A DNA stretch of 64,000 nucleotides from Branchiostoma floridae. Lineage: Eukaryota; Chordata; Leptocardii; Amphioxiformes; Branchiostomatidae. Location: the NCBI RefSeq assembly GCF_000003815.2, contig NC_049988.1, positions 23,179,488 through 23,243,487 on the forward strand, in the 5' to 3' direction. A program made the position numbers and the translations under genes. Of this stretch, positions 35,341 through 45,780 are shown piece after piece; position 1 is the stretch's first letter; the number at the start of each line of letters is the position of its first letter. The notes under the pieces are model-generated. The model was not told the origin of the DNA. It searched no databases and worked only from the letters and a program-made list of their open reading frames with translations.

Positions 35341-38300
35341 CTACATCTTCGTTTCTTCTCCGCCAGTCTGGGCAAAGTTGATCTCAAAACTCTGGAGAGA
35401 AACAAAGAGAATAAAAAATTAACCATGAATAAGTTGAAACTAATATTTATCTAATACTAAATTGCGTCCTGTTTGACACCAAATACCTATTTCTATTTAC
35501 ATTGAATTAAATACCATGAATTAACCCTCGTGTTAAGTACCCTCTACCTTTATCAGTAATATTAACAATTATACCCAATTTTTGAGAGATACGTGAACAA
35601 GAGAGACAAAGTCATTATTTGAAGAATTCGCTTCAAAATGTTACGCAGTTTGAAATAAAATTGAATTACGCTATGAATTCTTGGTTAAGGAATTAGCCTA
35701 ACACGGAAAGCGTTTAGAATGAAAGGCATCAAGTAAAAGGCTTAGCATTAAAAAAAAAATAAAAAAAATAAAAATTCACGGGTCTCAGTGGCATGTGTGC
35801 AGATGTTGACACACTGGCAACACCAAATCCGTAGGTGTTTTTTGGCACCTTTAGACAGATTAGCCGTAAGGCTTGGTGGGCGTCACTCCACCGTCATGGG
35901 GGCAGGGGCATGGCGAGTTTAGAACTCAGGACCTTCTGATTCTGACTCCAACGCTCTAGCCGTTGCGCCACACAGACACCCCGCATAGCATAAATATACC
36001 TGAATACATATGCTTTTGGCCTCCCTTGCACTGTTCATGTTTCATAATTCATTAAAATGTACTTATTGTTGTTGTTTTTGAAGTGCGAAACAAATAAACA
36101 AATTAACATAAACTGCGTTTGAACTTAAATTTTTCGTCTAGTAGTTGTAGTTAATAAGCTGTTCTATAGCTACAAGTCTTACTTTCTATGTACTGTAACG
36201 ACTATGTCTATGCTGTTGAATCAAGGAAGATTAGGATGAAGTTATTCTATTCCGATGGATATCTAATAAAAATTAAACGATGAATGAAAAGACAATGAAA
36301 GAAGAGTGGAATTCCAACTTACCTGGCAGTGGTCTTCGTCTTTCGGGAAAACTTTGTCGTACGCCGTGGCTGGACGCGGGATCTTAAACTGGGGAAAGAA
36401 AAAACGCGGTTGCAATTGTGAAGTGGGAACGTCTTAATTTCAATGCAAGAAGCATAAAGTATAAAGGTCATAGGTGAAGGTCATGGGTGAGGGGATAGTA
36501 ACGGTAAAGTAACCTACCCTGGCAACAGGTTAATTATCACGGGTGTTACCTAATCTCCAAGCAGATTCCTCCGTGGCAAGACAGTAACATAAGCTGGGGA
36601 AGGACTTTAGCCGGCAGAGGAGTAAAATTAGCCACGCGGTCCTTCCCCAGCTTATGTTACTGTCTTGCCACGAAGGAATCTGCTTGGAGATAAGTTGTTA
36701 CCCTGATCTACGGGCCTACGAGTCCGTGTACAAGGTTTGATTGCAGATGAGTGTTAGAGGTGAGAGTTAGATGTGAGGAGTTAGAGATGAAGTGGAAAGG
36801 TGAGGGTAGAGGGGTTAGAGGAGAGGGATTGGCAACAGTAACGTACCTGTCCCGCTGGAAGGTTGTGCATAGACGGGTTCCACCCAGGCCTGGGCCGGCC
36901 GCGGTCCCGTAGAGAGTCCGTGTAGAGCGATAGGGTAGAGGTGAAGGGTTATAGATAAGAGATTAAATGTGAGGGGTTAGTAACAGTAACGTACCTGTCC
37001 CGCTGGTAGGTTGTTTACAGACGGGTTCCACCCCTGCCTTGGTCGGCCGCGGTCCCGTAGAGAGTCGGTGTAGAGGGGGGACTTCGCCGGAAATAGGTCC
37101 ACTTCAGACCCCTGGAGGGACATTAAGGAGACAAGAAAAGTCAGAATCCTACATCACAAGAACAGAAACAAAACAAGACCGTAATAAAACGCTCAAAACA
37201 TTCCGCGTCAAAATGAGCGCATCCAAATGGTAACTCATTTTCTTATTATGCACCACTCCCTTGGGAAACAAAATGGCGGCGCCCAAGGGCGGAAATGAAA
37301 TCAATATAGGTTAAACATGTAATCAGAAGCATACATCTCCAAGCTGATGTAGCACTTGGGCTTGATTTGTCCTGTAATTTCAAATAAAAGAAATTGAAAT
37401 TTCCGAAACTTATGATCCACTGCTCACCGAATATTCTATCCACATAACATGACATCACAGGAGCAGTGGATTGACCATTCTTTGTCAAAGACTGGCGTTG
37501 ATCAGTCAAAGATTTAGGTAAGTCCAATTTCTTGTGTTGGAATTCACATTTTACTTTATCCAGAAGAATGACATGTTTACTGACTAGCCTGACTAAAATC
37601 GCGCTCCTAGCGGCCGGCCCTACAATTGCCGCCGCCCTCGGGGAGGGGGTCATTAACCCCAGCCAGTGAGAGATTGTGTAAACACAGGCTAGCTTACTGA
37701 CCATTTCCCTGTAGTCGTCCCTGCCCAGTGCAGCCCTCTGGAAAGCCGGCTGTCCCATCTCCGGGTTGTACACGTTATAATTTTCCAGGACGATGCCGGG
37801 AGGCTCGTATCTGTACCTGAAAATTAGTAACGAGTTTCAGTCTTCATTTGTCATGTCTGCACATACAAATTAGCGACCAGTTTTAGTCTCAGATGCCGAG
37901 AGGCTCGTAGCTGTACGTGCAAATCAGTAACCGGTTTCAGTCTTCATTTGTCTTGTCGGTACATACAAAATAGAGACCAAATTCAGTCACAGTTGCAAAG
38001 GCTTATTCAGGCCGAAATTCAATCACAAAGATAAGAATCTGTAGTCACAAACTAAATGTAGAAGTCTGAAGAGTTACTAAAATTTCCAGTGACCAGAGGT
38101 ATAGTCTAAATGAAATCGGAAACGAACACTCTACCAGTTACGCCACGCACGACGCCAAGTGCCTCAAGCTCACCTTTCTTTCTTCTTCTCCTTCCTTAAG
38201 AAGTTCTTCTCCCGCTTGGCCAGGTACACGGCGGCCAGGCACATGCAAACCAGTCCGAAGCAGAGGCAGCCCACGGCTATGCCGATGATGGCCAACTGGG

Positions 38301-41300
38301 TAAGCACGTTATCACACTTCTCACCGCTGTACCAGGAACCCATCGTCGCCGGGCAACTATGGACAAACAAACAAACAGACAAAAAAAAACAACGTTTATT
38401 AAGATTTTATACCACACAAACTAAAGCACTTACCAACAAGCTTTCTGTCATTCCTTTCGTCCATTTCAAGCTGAAACGACCCGAAGCCTATGTCACATAT
38501 CCTGAATGGAAGTGTGACGTTAGCAACGGTTCAAAGGTAATCGACAGGCAATATCAGCCTCCGTCTCGGGAAGTGAAATCTTTATAATGTGTTTTAGGTT
38601 TTCAAAATATTGTAAGTACCTTCCATCGACTTAACGATCCCCAAATACCCATTTAAAAAAAATACAACGGATATAGGTTACCCTACGAATAAAGGTGAAC
38701 TAACGATATACGTTGCAGTAAAAGAAATAAAGAAACGTTTTCATCGGGCCGTTTTTGTACTTACGTGCACCTCGGCCCCTGGTCAACGATGACCTCACAG
38801 GTTCCGGCGTGGCAGTAGTCCTGTTCGCACACGCACTCCGCGCTAAGCACGCTGGGAGACTGCGCGGTCAGCTGACACCGGGCCCCGTCCCCACACGTCA
38901 GCGTGCAGAAGGACGACCCGGTCGTGACCTTGTCCAGCTCTGACATACAGTCATAGATAAAAAAAGTGGAACAAATAAGTCTTTAAGTGATTACAAATAC
39001 AAGTAAAGTATTGCTGTTATTAATGTCAGATGAACGTTGAAAAAAATAATATTCTACAGTAAGCGATATCTCTTTGGTAACTGAAAGTCACTCTACGACA
39101 TACAATAATTCGTTGTAGAATCAACACCAGACTGTGATATGACATATTATCTACATCAAATCTGTAAAATGGCTAACAAAAGATGAAGAATCACTTAGAG
39201 ATAAAGAGAGGAGTACAAGGAGAAACCAGAAACACTTTTTGTACCGAAAACAGACTATGAATGTGTGGGCTTCCTCTTTGTTGGAACTCTGTTCTAGTAA
39301 AATGTTCTACAACTAGGAAACAAACAAGATGCGAACCTGCGGGAGTTGGGGTTGTTCGCTGCAGTGCCCGGCAGCTAGTCTACGGGGGAAAATTTTTGGC
39401 CTAGGAGCCCGACCTGGCCTAGTCTATTCGACAGGTCAGCAGGCAGACAGGCATTTACCTGTTTTCCTGACTTTTTATGGCGACGGAGGGATGTGCAATT
39501 CCTTCTCCACCCTCTCGTCTACTAGCGCACTAAGTCTCACAGGCACAGAACTGTATGCCACGTGTGAGACGGCTCCAGCAGAAGCAGCTTTGTTGTTCGG
39601 AGTATCCGTCATGCGGATGCATCATGCCCGAACATGCCCCTAAAGCCTGTCTCGGCCACAAAGGCTCATTTACACCCGAGTTAAGTGAGGAAAGTCGTGT
39701 AAAGTCCCTTTCCCAAGAGCACAAGATCGGTGACAAGGCAGCCGGATTCGAACCCGCTACCTCTCGGTCTCGAGCCGAACATGCTGCCACTACGCCACAC
39801 GGTCCCACACTTTTGACTGGTTACCTTACCACGCAATCGGGACCTACGCCTAAATTAGTCTATAACTGATGAAAAAAATAAGATGCGAACCTTCTTGAGT
39901 TAGGGTTGTCCGCTGCAGTGCCTGTGCGTCAGTAACGTTAAGGCTGGTGTTAAAGTTTCCTCCATCGATGGCTGCCGTGAGGTTCGCCCGGGCTTGCTCC
40001 TGGATCACGCTGTCTGACTCCGCCTGGTCTGCAGCGAACACCGCCACGTAACGGGCCTCCACACTTCCCGGGCTGGTAAAAACATACAATTTTTTCCTAT
40101 TTAGTTTTAGACTGGTAATGATGATCTGGCACTGCACTCAACTTTGTGACTTATATCAACAGTGCCACAAACAGTGAAAGAAGGTCTACGGAAGTAGTTG
40201 TACCATTTACCTCCATGAACCGTTTTTTAAAGGAGCGGAGATATCTGTAGGGGGCAGGCTCTCTTCAGCTGTACTGGAATCCGCGGGAAAGGGTTGGTGA
40301 TATTGGGAATTGGGACGATCAATAAAAAGATCAAACTTACACAAATCCGATGATGATGATTTCAATGAAGCCACGGATTCCAATGTAGATGGCAGTGAGC
40401 TGAAAAGGCAATGACAAACTACGATTGAAAATGGTTATCAACACCACGAAGGGAAGCAATGCATTTTCAAGAAGGTGGTACAATCAGGGTGATTGATTGA
40501 TTGATTGATTGATTAATTGAGTGAATGAGTGACCCAGTGAGTGAGTGAATGTGAGTAATGAGTGTGTATGCATGTGACTGAGTTAGTACTAGTAAGTAGA
40601 TTTGATTGTATGTGTGTGGTAGTGAGTGCTTGCACGAGTCAGTAAGTTTACTACACATTCTAATTTGATGTACCCACCGACTTTGTCACCTCAACGGACA
40701 GTTCGACAAAAACGGGAGAAGTTTCGTCGCGCAAGGCTGGAGTGAAGTCCAGCTGCATCGACAGGACTGACGGCACAATCCTCTGTTCGGGTTCTGTTGC
40801 AATGGCAAGACATACCAAGTTCAAAACTGGAGCAAATAACTACTATACATGTATCTGCGAGAACATAATGTCTGAAATGCACTTCCATGGCGACTGCTGC
40901 ATGAATCAGGCCTAATGAAATCATTTGCAGATTATGAATTGTAACTACAAAGCAATGTATTAAGTTTTAGATTACAGAAAAACGATGTTAAATCTAATAC
41001 AGCTCACATATCGAATCCAGTTGTACCAACCAACCTGGTCTTGCTGGTGTAGTAACCCGTGGAGCTGCTGTAGTTGGTCTAACTGTTGTAGGTGTTCTGG
41101 CTGTTGTAGCGGTCTCATTGGTTGTATTCGGTGGTGCAGTAGCTGTTGGTGTAGTAGCCGGTGTAGTTGCCATAGTGACGGCTTGTGTAGTGGTCGCTTG
41201 TGTAATGGTCGCTTGTGTAGTGGTCGGTTGTGTAGTGGCTGCTTGTGTAGTGGCCGCTTTAGTTCCCATAGTACCAGCTTGGGTAGTGCCCGCTTGTGTA

Positions 41301-44300
41301 GTGGTCGCTTGTGTAGTGGTCGCTTGTGTAGTGGCCGCTGGTGTAGTGTCCGTTGGTGTAGTGGCTGCTTGTGTAGTGGCCGCTGGTGTAGTGGCCGCTT
41401 GAGTTCCCATAGTACCCACTGATGTGGTGGTCGCTTGTGTAGTGGCCGCTTGAGTTCCCATAGTACCCGCTAGTGTAGTGGCTGCTGGTGTAGTGGCTGC
41501 TGGTGTAGTGGCTGCTGGTGTAGTGGCCGCTGGTGTAGTGGCCGCTGGTGTAGTGGCCGCTTGTGTAGTGGCCGCTGGTGTAGTGGCTGCTGGTGTAGTG
41601 GCCGCTGGTGTAGTGGCCGCTTGAGTTCCCATAGTACCCGCTAGTGTAGTGGCTGCTGGTGTAGTGGCTGCTGGTGTAGTGGCTGCTGGTGTAGTGGCCG
41701 CTGGTGTAGTGGCCGCTTGTGTAGTGGCCGCTGGTGTAGTGGCCGCTTGAGTTCCCATAGTACCCGCTAGTGTAGTGGCTGCTGGTGTAGTGGCCGCTGG
41801 TGTAGTGACCGCTGCTGTAGTGGCCGCTGGTGTAGTAACCGCTGGAGTAGTGGCCGCTTGAGTTCCCATAGTACCCGCTAGTGTAGTGGCTGCTGGTGTA
41901 GTGGCTGCTGGTGTAGTGGCCGCTTGTGTAGTGGCCGCTGGTGTAGTGGCCGCTGGTGTAGTGACCGCTGGTGTAGTGGCTGCTTGAGTTCCCATAGTGG
42001 CCGCTGGTGTAGTGGCCGCTGGTGTAGTGACCGCTGGTGTAGTGGCCGCTGGTGTGGTGGCCGCTGGTGTAATGGCAACTTGCGTTCCCATAGTACCCGC
42101 TGGTGTAGTGGCCGCTTGAGTTCCCATAGTGCCCGCTAGTGTAGTAATCGCTTGTGTTGTACCCGCTTGTGTAGTGTCCGCTGGTGTAGTGTCCGCTGGT
42201 GCAGTGTCCGCTTGTGTAGTGGCCGCTAGTGTAGTGGCCGCTTGAGTTCCCATAATACCCGCTGGTGTAGTGGCCGCTGGTGTAGTGGCCGCTGGTGTAG
42301 TAGACTCTTGTGTAGTGTCCGCTGGTATAGTGTCCGCTGGTGTAGTGTCCGCTGGTGTAGTGTCCGCTGGTGTAGTGGCCGCTGGTGTAATGGCCGCTGC
42401 TGTAGTGGCCGCTTGAGTTCCCATAATACCCGCTGGTGTAGTGGCCGCTTGAGTTCCCATAGTACCTGCTTGTGTAGTGGCCGCTGGTGTAGTGACCGCT
42501 GGTGTAGTGGCCGCTTGAGTTCCCATAGTGCCCGCTAGTGTAGTAATCGCTTGTGTTGTACCCGCTTGTGTAGTGTCCGCTGGTGTAGTGTCCGCTGGTG
42601 CAGTGTCCGCTTGTGTAGTGGCCGCTAGTGTAGTGGCCGCTTGAGTTCCCATAATACCCGCTGGTGTAGTGGCCGCTGGTGTAGTGGCCGCTGGTGTAGT
42701 AGACTCTTGTGTAGTGTCCGCTGGTATAGTGTCCGCTGGTGTAGTGTCCGCTGGTGTAGTGGCCGCTGGTGTAGTGGCCGCTGGTGTAATGACCGCTGGT
42801 GTAGTGGCTGCTTGAGTTCCCATAGTACCCACTGGTGTAGTGGCCGCTGGTGTAGTGGCCGCTGGTGTAGTGGACTCTTGTGTAGTGTCCACTTGTGTAG
42901 TGTCCGCTTGTGTAGTGTCCGATGTTGTAGTACCCGCGTGTGAAGTGGCCGTTGGGGTTGTAATGGTGCCGGCTGGTGTAGTGGCCGCTGGGACTATCAT
43001 GGTGCCGGCTGGTGTAGTGCCGGCTGGTGTAGTGGCCGCTGGGACTGTCATGGTGCCGGCTGGTGTAGTGCCGGCTGGTGTAGTGGCCACTGGGACTGTC
43101 ATGGTGCCGGCTGGTGTAGTGGCCGCTTGGACTGTCATGGTGCCGGCTGGTGTAGTGGCCGCTGGGACTGTCGTGGTTCCGGCTGTTGTAGTGCCAGCTG
43201 GTGTAGTAGCAGCTGGGACTGTCGTGGTGCCGGCTGGTGTAGTACCGGCTGGTGTAGTGGCCGCTGCGGCTGTCATGGTGCCGGCTGGTGTAGTGCCGGC
43301 TGGTGTAGTGGCCGCTGGGGCTGTCATAGTGCCGGCTGGTGTAGTGGCCGCTGGGACTGTCATGGTGCCGGCTGGTGTAGTGCCGGCTGGTGTAGTGGCC
43401 GCTGGGACTGTCATGGTGCCGGCTGGTGTAGTGGCCGCTTGGACTGTCATGGTGCCGGCTGGTGTAGTGGCCGCTGGGACTGTCATGGTGCCGGCTGGTG
43501 TAGTGCCGGCTGGTGTAGTGGCCGCTGGGACTGTCATGGTGCCGGCTGGTGTAGTGCCGGCTGGTGTAGTGGCCACTGGGACTGTCATGGTGCCGGCTGG
43601 TGTAGTGGCCGCTGGGACTGTCATGGTGCCGGCTGGTGTAGTGCCGGCTGGTGTAGTGGCCACTGGGACTGTCATGGTGCCGGCTGGTGTAGTGGCCGCT
43701 TGGACTGTCATGGTGCCGGCTGGTGTAGTGGCCGCTGGGACTGTCATGGTGCCGGCTGGTGTAGTGCCGGCTGGTGTAGTGGCCGCTGGGACTGTCATGG
43801 TGCCGGCTGGTGTAGTGGCCGCTTGGACTGTCATGGTGCCGGCTGGTGTAGTGGCCGCTGGGACTGTCATGGTGCCGGCTGGTGTAGTGCCGGCTGGTGT
43901 AGTGGCCGCTGGGACTGTCATGGTGCCGGCTGGTGTAGTGGCCGCTGGGACTGTCATGGTCCCGGCTGGTGTAGTGGCCGCTGGGACTGTCATGGTGCCC
44001 GGCTGGTGTAGTGGCCGCTGGGACTGTCATGGTGCCGGCTGGTGTAGTGGCCGCTGGGACCGTCATGGTGCCGGCTGGTGTAGTGGCCGCTTGGACTGTC
44101 ATGGTGCCGGCTGGTGTAGTGCCGGCTGGTGTAGTGCCGGCTGGGACTGTCATGGTGCCGGCTGGTGTAGTGCCGGCTGGTGTAGTGGCCACTGGGACTG
44201 TCATGGTGCCGGCTGGTGTAGTGGCCGCTTGGACTGTCATGGTGCCGGCTGGTTTAGTGGCCGCTGGGACTGTCATGGTGCCGGCTGGTGTAGTGCCGGC

Positions 44301-45780
44301 TGGTGTAGTGGCCGCTGGGACTGTCATGGTGCCGGCTGGTGTAGTGGCCGCTGGAGTTGCCGTAGCGCCGGCTAGTGTAGTGGCCGCTGCTGTGGTGGCT
44401 GCTTGTGTATTGACCGCTGATACCGTAGCCGCTTGAGAACTTGCCAGTATTGTTGTGGCCGCAGATGTAGTTTCAATTGGTGCAGATACCGCACTAGTTA
44501 TCGGCCCTGTAGCTACTATAGTTGTAGGGTCTGTAGTTGCCGTGGTTATTTGTCCTGTAGTTACCGTAGTTATTTGCCCTGCAGTAAACGTTGTTGTTTG
44601 TCCTGTAGTGACCGTAGTTGTCGGTCTCGTAGTTTCGGTAGTTGTAGGTTTTGTAGTTGCCGTAGTTGACCCTACAGTGGTCTGTGCTGCAGTGCTTCCC
44701 CCTACAGCGGTCGATCTCATAGTTCTTCCCCTTGTAGTGGTCGGTGCCATAGTGCTTCCCTCTGTAGTGTTCGATGCCATTGTGCTTTCCTCTGTAGTGT
44801 TCGGTGCCATAGTGCTTCCCACTGTAGTGCTCGGTGCCATTGTGCTTCCCTCTGTAGCGGTCGGCGCCATAGTGCTTCCCTCTGTAGTGTTCGGTGCCAT
44901 AGTGCTTCCCTCTGTAGCGGTCGGCGCCATTGTGCTTCCCTCTGTAGTGTTCGGTGCCATAGTGCTTCCCTCTGTAGCGGTCGGCGCCATTGTGCTTCCC
45001 TCTGTAGTGTCCGATGCCATTGTGCTTCCCTCTGTAGTGTTCGGTGCCATAGTGCTTCCCTCTGCAGTGTTCGGTGCCATAGTGCTTCCCACTGTAGTGT
45101 TTGGTGCCATAGTGCTTCCCTCTGTAGTGTCCGATGCCATTGTGCTTCCCTCTGTAGTGTTCGGTGCCATAGTGCTTCCCTCTGTAGCGGTCGGTTCCGT
45201 AGTGCTTCCCTCTGTAGTGTTCGGTGCCATAGTGCTTCCCTCTGTAGTGTCCGATGCCATTGTGCTCCCCTCTGTAATGTTCGGTGCCATAGTGCTTCCC
45301 TCTGTAGTGTTCGGTGCCATAGTGCTTCCCACTGTAGTGTTCGGTGTCGTAGTGCTTCCCTCTGATATGGCTGCAATCGTTGGAGAAATATGGCTTTACA
45401 CAATAACAATGTTTATCCTGATGTAAATGCACTGACTTTTATATACTGCACAAAGATTTAATTCTACAGCCCAATATTGTTCTTATTGTTTGAAAAGGTT
45501 TAGTGCAAAATTCATACATTGAAACATGCCTGAATGAAACCTTAACAAAGGCATTTAAATTTAAGAAATTAATGGATAGTGTTTACCTCGATATCACCAT
45601 TAGCAGTGTTTTTCTTACAAAATGATTCCACTTGAAATAGCATTCGACAGAGTTAAATTGGACTATTAAGCTGTTTGAAAATGTAATAACTAAATACATG
45701 TAGATGAATAATTCATTACCATACACGAGTAGCAGAGAGACTCGCAGCCCAAATGCCGCACTTCTACTCGGAAACGCCAT
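35341..45780 (-). CDS. Membrane mucin: repeat region, SEA, EGF-like, transmembrane (11 exons)
   Basis: Minus-strand exons: 45,780-45,720; 45,370-41,035; 40,793-40,690; 40,399-40,341; 40,072-39,891; 38,939-38,765; 38,356-38,174; 37,816-37,702; 37,111-36,995; 36,388-36,323; 35,391-35,341. Exon 1 encodes a signal peptide ([20 protein letters not shown]). The giant exon 2 encodes about 1,440 Thr/Ser/Pro-rich residues in three repeat blocks, expected to be densely O-glycosylated. Exons 3-5 form a SEA domain with a GSV motif at the usual autocleavage place. Exons 6-7 give EGF-like cysteine modules (CVCEQDYC, then [16 protein letters not shown]) and the membrane segment ([18 protein letters not shown]). 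The tail has about 130 residues. Domain order fits membrane mucins of the MUC3/12/17 kind: apical epithelial, lubricating and signalling. Exons total 5,449 nt, one too many; an extra C at about 43,999 explains it. Corrected length would be 1,815 residues. Confidence 0.86.
35755..35990 (-). mobile_element. tRNA-derived SINE in the last mucin intron
   Basis: On the minus strand it starts with TGTGTGGCGCAACGGCTAGAG (A-box-like) and, about 30 bases on, GGTCCTGAGTTC (B-box-like). A tRNA-unrelated body and a T/A-rich tail (35,745-35,785) follow. It is not a functional tRNA: no cloverleaf closes. Confidence 0.6.
36551..36693. mobile_element. Near-perfect hairpin MITE (TAATCTCCAAGCAGAT ends)
   Basis: An arm of about 60 bp (TAATCTCCAAGCAGATTCCT and so on to AGCTGGGGAAGGA) is repeated inverted after a short loop of about 30 bp. 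Family members or single ends with the same terminus occur near 51,472, 51,652, 52,245 and 53,880. Confidence 0.85.
36847..36930 (-). pseudogene. Tandem duplicate of mucin exon 9, lacking a splice acceptor
   Basis: On the minus strand this encodes [19 protein letters not shown], like exon 9 (36,995-37,111; [19 protein letters not shown]), and ends with the same GACAG/GTACGT donor. The copy begins mid-exon and has no upstream AG. The offset is 148 bases, and flanking intron sequence is also duplicated. Confidence 0.7.
37248..37335. repeat. Short dispersed repeat (ATGGCGGCGCCC core)
   Basis: TATGCACCACT-cCTTGGGA-acaaaATGGCGGCGCCC is also found at 32,814-32,900 in the long intron of lectin gene B; similarity continues past the core. 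No inverted ends were seen. Confidence 0.6.
37578..37692 (-). repeat. Dispersed repeat, copy 2 (inverted relative to 34,430)
   Basis: Shares AGCCTGACTAAAATCGCGC, GCGGCCGGCC, GGGTCATTAACCCC and TGTGTAAACAC with the inverse of copy 1. It abuts mucin exon 8. Confidence 0.75.
39655..39808 (-). mobile_element. tRNA-derived SINE, family 1, copy 1
   Basis: The minus strand reads GTGTGGCGTAGTGGCAGCATG (A box) and, some 30 bases later, GCGGGTTCGAATCC (B box). A body with CTTGGGAAAGGGACTTTACAC follows. The same body occurs at 52,535 and 53,300. It lies in a mucin intron. Confidence 0.75.
40490..40516. repeat. GATT tetranucleotide microsatellite
   Basis: About six GATT units in a mucin intron, followed by degenerate GAGTGA units to about 40,560. 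Confidence 0.9.
41120..42950 (-). repeat. Mucin repeat block III: 15-bp units (ATTPA)
   Basis: About 1.8 kb of 15-bp units encodes ATTPA-type pentads, broken at intervals by TMGTQAA. Longer-range duplications are visible: the segment around 42,120-42,340 recurs almost unchanged at about 42,520-42,740. All units are multiples of 3. Confidence 0.95.
42950..44370 (-). repeat. Mucin repeat block II: 36-bp units ([12 protein letters not shown])
   Basis: Units of 36 bp encode [12 protein letters not shown], some with an extra 15-bp TTPAG, over about 1.4 kb. The units are very homogeneous, which suggests recent unequal exchange. The extra C near 43,999 lies in this block. Confidence 0.95.
44740..45365 (-). 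repeat. Mucin repeat block I: 30-bp units ([10 protein letters not shown])
   Basis: About 21 units of 30 bp encode [10 protein letters not shown] variants (ASDTTEG, PTATEG). Most units carry an N-T-T sequon, so N-glycosylation as well as O-glycosylation is likely. A 60-bp higher-order period is visible. Confidence 0.95.

Noticed and set aside
35930-35990. Possible tRNA gene on the minus strand
   Set aside because: Only box A/B-like blocks are present; acceptor and T stems do not pair, and a SINE body follows.
39720-39806. Possible tRNA gene with GGTTCGAATCC
   Set aside because: The B box is good, but the cloverleaf does not close and the same body recurs at two other sites, so it is a SINE.
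42840-44436. Long plus-strand open frames (up to 511 codons) across the mucin repeats
   Set aside because: They are antisense readings of the minus-strand repeat exon. Unit lengths are multiples of 3 and lack stops in several frames, so open frames appear on both strands. No splice or start context supports them.
44494-45432. Alternative minus-strand frames over the 30-bp repeats (His/Tyr- or Leu/Gln/Arg-rich)
   Set aside because: Only the [10 protein letters not shown] frame joins in phase to the signal-peptide exon and has mucin composition.
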